A DNA stretch of 9,011 bases from MGBC114844 sp910585855 (lineage in GTDB: Bacteria; Bacillota; Clostridia; Lachnospirales; Lachnospiraceae), in assembly GCA_965646165.1 (NCBI GenBank), contig CBFFYP010000116.1:1-9011 (forward strand), given 5' to 3'. Made by a program: the position numbers and the translations under genes. Positions 5,686-9,011 of this stretch are shown piece after piece (positions within the stretch are counted from its first letter, which is position 1; each line of letters opens with the position of its first letter). The notes below the pieces were generated by a model. The model did not search any database. It saw nothing but the letters and a program-made list of their open reading frames with translations, and was not told the DNA's origin.

Positions 5686-6609
5686 ATGGCATATTATTTT
5701 TATAAAAATGATAAAATTTTGCTGTTTGCTGCTTTTATTATTTTTCTGTTTTCCATTGGATTTGTCTGTTGGAATCGCTGTCGGATGAGGCGTATGATTA
5801 CAAGAATGAACCAAATGTTAGAGTCTGCTATGGAGGGAACATTTTCAGAGAAGCTGTTCGATGAGAGTGTATTGTCTTCCTTGGAAAGTCGACTGGTGGG
5901 ATATCTTTCGGCTGCTATGGTATCTTCTTATAATTTGAAGGAAGAAAAGGAGAAGATTAAGGAACTGATTGCAGATATTTCTCATCAGACCAAAACACCG
6001 ATTGCCAATATACTTTTATATATACAGCTTTTGGATGAACAGGAGTTGTCAATGGAAAACAGGCAGTGTATAAAGGCACTTTATAAGCAGGCAGAAAAAT
6101 TAAATTTTTTAATTGCTTCTTTAGTAAAACTTTCCAGATTAGAAACCGGAGTTTTGGTACTTCATCCGACTCATTTGGCATTAAAGGGAATGTTAGAGGA
6201 GATTCAAATACAATTTGCCCCTAAAGCGGAAGAAAAGGGAATTTTATTTTGGGTGGAGGATACAGAAGAATATGCTGTATTTGATAAAAAGTGGACAGAA
6301 GAAGCACTTGGAAATTTGGTGGATAATGCAATAAAATATACATCCAGCGGAGGAAGTGTTTGGATTTCTGTGGAGAGTTATGAACTGTTTTGCAGGATTA
6401 CTGTTTCGGATACTGGAATTGGGATTCGGGAAGAGGAATATGCAAAAGTTTTTAGGCGGTTTTATCGATCAAGTGAGGTATGTGAAATTGAAGGAGTGGG
6501 AATTGGATTATATTTGGCTAGGCAGATTCTTTTAGAGGAGAGCGGGTATTTGAAACTTTCTTCTAAATGGGGGGGCGGGACACAATTTTCTGTGTTTTTG
6601 CCTCGGTAA
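5686..6609 (+). CDS. Membrane sensor histidine kinase with minimal sensor region
   Basis: This is the partner kinase of the regulator just upstream. It has 307 residues. There is one hydrophobic segment near the N-terminus (about 11-29), then a cytoplasmic linker, a dimerisation/phosphoacceptor helix with H100 in ADISHQTKTPIAN (96-108), and a HATPase_c domain with N box LGNLVDNAIKYT (208-219), G1 DTGIGI (242-247), F box FRRFYR (256-261) and G2 GVGIGLYLAR (270-279). All catalytic motifs are intact. There is almost no extracellular loop, so the signal is probably sensed in the membrane or passed on by a partner membrane protein, as in kinases that work with peptide-exporting or peptide-sensing ABC transporters; here that partner is not adjacent. 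The ATG at 5686 has a near-perfect TAGGAGGA (5675-5682). The 61-base gap from the regulator contains a 22-codon hydrophobic ORF (5637-5705) that overlaps this start and is probably chance. Confidence 0.92.
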   Translation: MAYYFYKNDKILLFAAFIIFLFSIGFVCWNRCRMRRMITRMNQMLESAMEGTFSEKLFDESVLSSLESRLVGYLSAAMVSSYNLKEEKEKIKELIADISHQTKTPIANILLYIQLLDEQELSMENRQCIKALYKQAEKLNFLIASLVKLSRLETGVLVLHPTHLALKGMLEEIQIQFAPKAEEKGILFWVEDTEEYAVFDKKWTEEALGNLVDNAIKYTSSGGSVWISVESYELFCRITVSDTGIGIREEEYAKVFRRFYRSSEVCEIEGVGIGLYLARQILLEESGYLKLSSKWGGGTQFSVFLPR

Positions 6610-6649
6610 AAGGGGGGATGATCTATGTAATTTTTTTGCTGAGGGGGAC

Positions 6650-6812
6650 GCTGAAATCGGAAGGAAGGTCTACTCCGAGCCCGCTCTCGCTTAGCATTTC
6701 TTATTTCCTCATAGCGGACACTAAGACGCTAAAACACTAAAACACAGCAATACAGTGTCTAAGTGCCGACGGGAAATGATGACCCTGCATAGACCTTCCT
6801 TCCGATTTCAGC
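6650..6812. repeat. Element with perfect 23-bp inverted repeats between convergent genes
   Basis: Positions 6650-6672 and 6790-6812 are perfect reverse complements (23 bp, ends GCTGAAATCGG / CCGATTTCAGC). Inside, CATTTC (6695-6700) can pair with GAAATG (6772-6777), and the stretch around 6714-6729 with 6757-6770 (one bulge and two mismatches), so the whole 163 bases fold into one long hairpin. The loop includes a short tandem CTAAAACA repeat. It differs from the other repeat family in arm sequence but shares ACCCTGCATAG (6782-6792) with 205-215. It could be a miniature inverted-repeat element or a bidirectional stop between the kinase gene and the minus-strand gene. There is no typical T tail, no transposase, and I see no clear target duplication. 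Confidence 0.7.
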
Positions 6813-6861
6813 TAGTTTTGCCAGTTTTAAAATTGTATTGTTATAGGGTATATTTGTAGTT

Positions 6862-8514
6862 TTATTGGATTAATATTCCGTTTTCGTCTACTGTGTAGCC
6901 GTCTGGGGTTGTTGTATTAGTCAGGCAGTTGCCGTTATTCAAATCAAGGTAGTACCATTGGTTATTCCATTTTAGCCATCCTGTTTTCATATCACCGTTA
7001 GTTAAATCAAAGTAGTACCATTGGTTATTGATAAATTGCCAGTCTGTTTTCATAACTCCGCTTGCGGGATCAAAATAATACCATTTGTTGTTGATAAGCT
7101 GCCAGTCTGTTTTCATTGTTCCGTTTGCAGGATCGAAATAATACCAGTGATTGTTGGTAAACTGCCATCCTGTTTTTTGTCCGTTTGCGGAATTTAGGCT
7201 GATGCTGCAAAATGACGGAATTGAGTTATTAGTATAGTACCATATGATTTTGTCTTGATAGAGAATAGGCTGACAGTCTGACAATTTTCCTTCCATGGTA
7301 TAGATATCGCTGGTTTGGTTTCCTGCACCATCCAGATAGGTATAGTTGATTTTACCGTCTATAGTATAAAGTAAAAGGAATTTCTGATTGCTGATTTTTA
7401 CCATATGCGGATTGGAAATGGATACTTTGTCACTTTGTTTATAGTTTGTAATCCAATGAATCTTGGTTTGTTCTGTATGGAATTGATCTTTTGGCGTACT
7501 GGTAACAAAGATATTACGAGTGCCAGATGTTTGATAAGTATTATCCTGTGCTACAGAATTTCCTGCTACCAGATAGGAACTGTCTGATACTGCCAGACCA
7601 CCGACAGAAACACCTGTATCGTTTGCTCCTGTTGAACCTTGAATTGGAAGTACATCTATGTAATCACAAAAGTTATAGGTATCCGTGAAGGTATCGTTTC
7701 CAGCATCTTTGTGATATTTGATTAGAACAACGGAACGAGGATAAGCATCTCCATGATCGGCTGCTAGTAAAATGGAATTATCAGTAGTAATAAACTGATT
7801 AAAAGAATGACTGACATATCCGCAGCCAGTATTCATAACTTTTGAAAATTGATCGGTAATTGTCATATCGGAGATTCTTACAGAAAATGTAAGATTTGCC
7901 TGATGATTTAATCCATCTTTAGAGGTATACATTTTATGAGAAGTGCGAATATAAAGCATATTTCCATACTGTGTCATTCTTAAATTTCCTGCATCAAATG
8001 GAACATTTGTATTTGCTCCATATAAACTGGTTGAACCTTCTCTTTGCCAATCTTTTGAGTACTTTACAACACGGATTACTTCTTGGCTGTCATTTTCACT
8101 TGTATTTTTTTGTCCAAATACTAAAAAATTAAAATCTTTTCCTGCGAAAAAGCCGCCCCAAAGAGGAAGTTCCATCTCAATTTCTTTGGCAGACTGGATC
8201 TGAAAGGTAGAATCATAGTCTTCTACTATTACTTTTTGATTGCAATATTCGACACGAGTAAGACCACCATTTTTATTTTCATATAAATAAGAAGTAACAG
8301 GCGTACTCCAGCGACTTGCATTGATATAGTTTTGTTTATTTACATTATTAGAAGAAGTTGGGGTGACAGTACCGATTTCTATTACTGGCTGTATTCCCGT
8401 TAACTGTGCTTGGGGTGTTTTTTCTGTTGAAGCTGCTATCGGTGAAACTGTTCTAAGGATGAGAGCCAAAGAAAGATTTAAAGTGACAAAAGTAGATAAT
8501 ATTTGTCTTTTCAT
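6862..8514 (-). CDS. Secreted protein with C-terminal choline-binding-type cell-wall repeats
   Basis: This is an exported surface protein of 550 residues. It begins with a signal peptide (K2, R3, a hydrophobic stretch from about 5 to 20, likely cleavage after AA or AAS near 28-29). Then come a Thr/Ser/Asn-rich linker (30-68) and a large domain (about 69-440) made of repeated short beta-strand segments with aromatic residues (for example VVKYSKDW, VVLIKYHKD, KINYTYLDG), suggesting a beta-propeller-like fold that I cannot assign to a named family. The C-terminus has four 21-residue repeats of the form W-x-x-x-N-N-x-W-Y-Y-F-D-x-x-x-G-x-M-K-T (448-531), and ends DGYTVDENGILIQ, typical of cell-wall/choline-binding repeat proteins. 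Such repeats usually hold proteins on teichoic acid choline or related wall polymers. No enzyme motif is seen, so automatic names such as amidase would rest only on the repeats. The ATG follows AAAGGAGAA on the minus strand. Its function is probably adhesion or binding, by inference. Confidence 0.88.
   Translation of the reverse strand: MKRQILSTFVTLNLSLALILRTVSPIAASTEKTPQAQLTGIQPVIEIGTVTPTSSNNVNKQNYINASRWSTPVTSYLYENKNGGLTRVEYCNQKVIVEDYDSTFQIQSAKEIEMELPLWGGFFAGKDFNFLVFGQKNTSENDSQEVIRVVKYSKDWQREGSTSLYGANTNVPFDAGNLRMTQYGNMLYIRTSHKMYTSKDGLNHQANLTFSVRISDMTITDQFSKVMNTGCGYVSHSFNQFITTDNSILLAADHGDAYPRSVVLIKYHKDAGNDTFTDTYNFCDYIDVLPIQGSTGANDTGVSVGGLAVSDSSYLVAGNSVAQDNTYQTSGTRNIFVTSTPKDQFHTEQTKIHWITNYKQSDKVSISNPHMVKISNQKFLLLYTIDGKINYTYLDGAGNQTSDIYTMEGKLSDCQPILYQDKIIWYYTNNSIPSFCSISLNSANGQKTGWQFTNNHWYYFDPANGTMKTDWQLINNKWYYFDPASGVMKTDWQFINNQWYYFDLTNGDMKTGWLKWNNQWYYLDLNNGNCLTNTTTPDGYTVDENGILIQ
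6922..7173 (-). repeat. Four tandem 63-bp units encoding wall-binding repeats
   Basis: Four in-frame 63-base units encode the 21-residue wall-binding repeats at residues 448-468, 469-489, 490-510 and 511-531. The first three are closest (WYYFD core). The fourth has diverged (GWLKWNNQWYYLDLNNG). Such arrays commonly gain or lose units by recombination or slippage; the near-identical middle units suggest fairly recent duplication. Confidence 0.85.
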
Positions 8515-8822
8515 ATTTTTTCTCCTTTTTTGTAATAATATGCACGAAATATCTTTTTAAAATTTCCCCTCCTTTTTGTTTTTTTATAGATTTATCCTAT
8601 GCTCTATAATGTAATAAACTTGTTTTCGATATTTCTGCATAAGATAATAATAACAATAAATGAGCAAATTTTAAAATTTTATAAAACACTACAAAAGCAA
8701 GTGTTTATTATAGATAAAATTAGATATATATTTAAAAAATTTACTCATTCATAAATTATAATATAATTTTCTGTTTTCTACAAGTATATAGCTTAAATTC
8801 TTTAATTAGGCTTTTGGATATG
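8515..8822. other. AT-rich upstream region of the secreted-protein gene
   Basis: These 308 bases hold no gene. Next to the coding region, on the minus strand, are the true ribosome binding site (AAAGGAGAA) and, about 55 bases further upstream, a second very strong-looking AAAGGAGGGG (about 8566-8575) with no ATG at a useful distance. The promoter of the minus-strand gene should lie here (AT-rich TATAGA/TATAAA-like words around 8582-8612), but I cannot choose a convincing -35/-10 pair. Further out lies a nested inverted repeat at 8659-8749. Confidence 0.5.
8659..8749. repeat. Nested AT-rich inverted repeat
   Basis: Outer arms 8659-8672 and 8736-8749 pair at 13 of 14 positions (AATGAG...AAATTTT type). 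An inner hairpin AAACACT (8684-8690) with AGTGTTT (8700-8706) has a 9-base loop. It lies roughly 150-230 bases upstream of the secreted-protein gene. Low sequence complexity makes some pairing likely by chance; an operator or structured element is possible. Confidence 0.35.
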
Positions 8823-9011
8823 GGATGCTGCCGGAATGAGTTGGCTTTCACAGGACGCAAGAGACGGCTTGTTCCTGTCCTTTGCTTGCTCCGCTCCAAA
8901 CGGTAAGAAAGTCTACGGCTTCTGAGCATGGAAGCAGGATATGCAAAAAATTCTAGGTGTTTCCACAGAAGCCCAAGACTTTCTAACCGTTCTCCGAAGT
9001 CACAAGCAAAG
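8823..9011. repeat. Palindromic repeat copy running off the right end
   Basis: The segment from CTTTGCTTG (about 8880-8888) to CAAGCAAAG (9003-9011) is a long imperfect palindrome. ACGGT-AGAAAGTCT and GGCTTCTG on the left pair with CAGAAGCC and AGACTTTCT-ACCGT on the right, around a centre at about 8925-8965. The centre (8931-8973) is identical over 43 bases to 215-257. The left flank (8823-8876) matches the reverse complement of 3242-3295 at 44 of 54 bases. The matching right flank would lie beyond 9011, so the element is incomplete here. There is no coding capacity. Confidence 0.8.

Noticed and set aside
5637..5705. 22-codon hydrophobic frame between regulator and kinase
   Set aside because: It overlaps the kinase start, which has a better ribosome binding site, and is too short to judge.
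6618..6740. 40-codon frame just after the kinase gene with an AGGGGGG site
   Set aside because: Most of it lies inside the inverted-repeat element and the peptide resembles nothing I know. It is mentioned only as a possible gene remnant.
7405..8560. Plus-strand frames at 7405-7587 and 8363-8560
   Set aside because: They are antisense to the secreted-protein gene or its upstream region, with no ribosome sites and no plausible product.

Overview
The window looks like chromosomal DNA from a low-GC Gram-positive anaerobe of the class Clostridia, most likely a gut Lachnospiraceae-type organism. This rests on the AT-rich coding, strong AGGAGG-type ribosome binding sites, U-tailed hairpin terminators, a secreted protein with choline-binding-type cell-wall repeats, and numerous GC-richer palindromic intergenic repeats. 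The species cannot be named from the sequence.

Layout. Positions 1-800 are non-coding and hold nested, imperfectly palindromic repeat copies (arms at 1-58, 421-512 and 696-766, with an inner element at 72-319). A promoter at 807-836 then opens a leader of about 300 bases with a possible 12-codon leader peptide (895-933), a second abutting small ORF, and two U-tailed hairpins (1046-1072 and 1093-1144). The leader precedes a MutS2-family ATPase gene (to 3131) whose product lacks the usual C-terminal Smr nuclease domain and has no clear start codon. A short repeat copy (3206-3303) and a good promoter (3320-3348) lead into rarA (3387-4712). A 13-bp-stem terminator or attenuator (4795-4875) separates rarA from an OmpR-type two-component pair (regulator 4953-5624, kinase 5686-6609). 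A perfect 23-bp inverted-repeat element (6650-6812) fills the gap to a convergent gene on the minus strand (6862-8514) for an exported wall-binding protein. Its AT-rich upstream region (8515-8820) is followed by another palindromic repeat copy (8823-9011) that runs off the window and shares 43 identical bases with the copy at the left end.

How the parts may work together. RarA (stalled replication forks) and the MutS2-like ATPase (DNA structure or stalled ribosomes) are both stress-handling ATPases, but each has its own promoter region, so they are not clearly one operon. The regulator and kinase form one cistron pair with no linked target gene visible. The strongest candidate for something undescribed is the MutS2-like gene without Smr sitting behind what looks like a leader-peptide attenuator. 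The second is the family of dispersed palindromic elements, seen in at least three loci in 9 kb.
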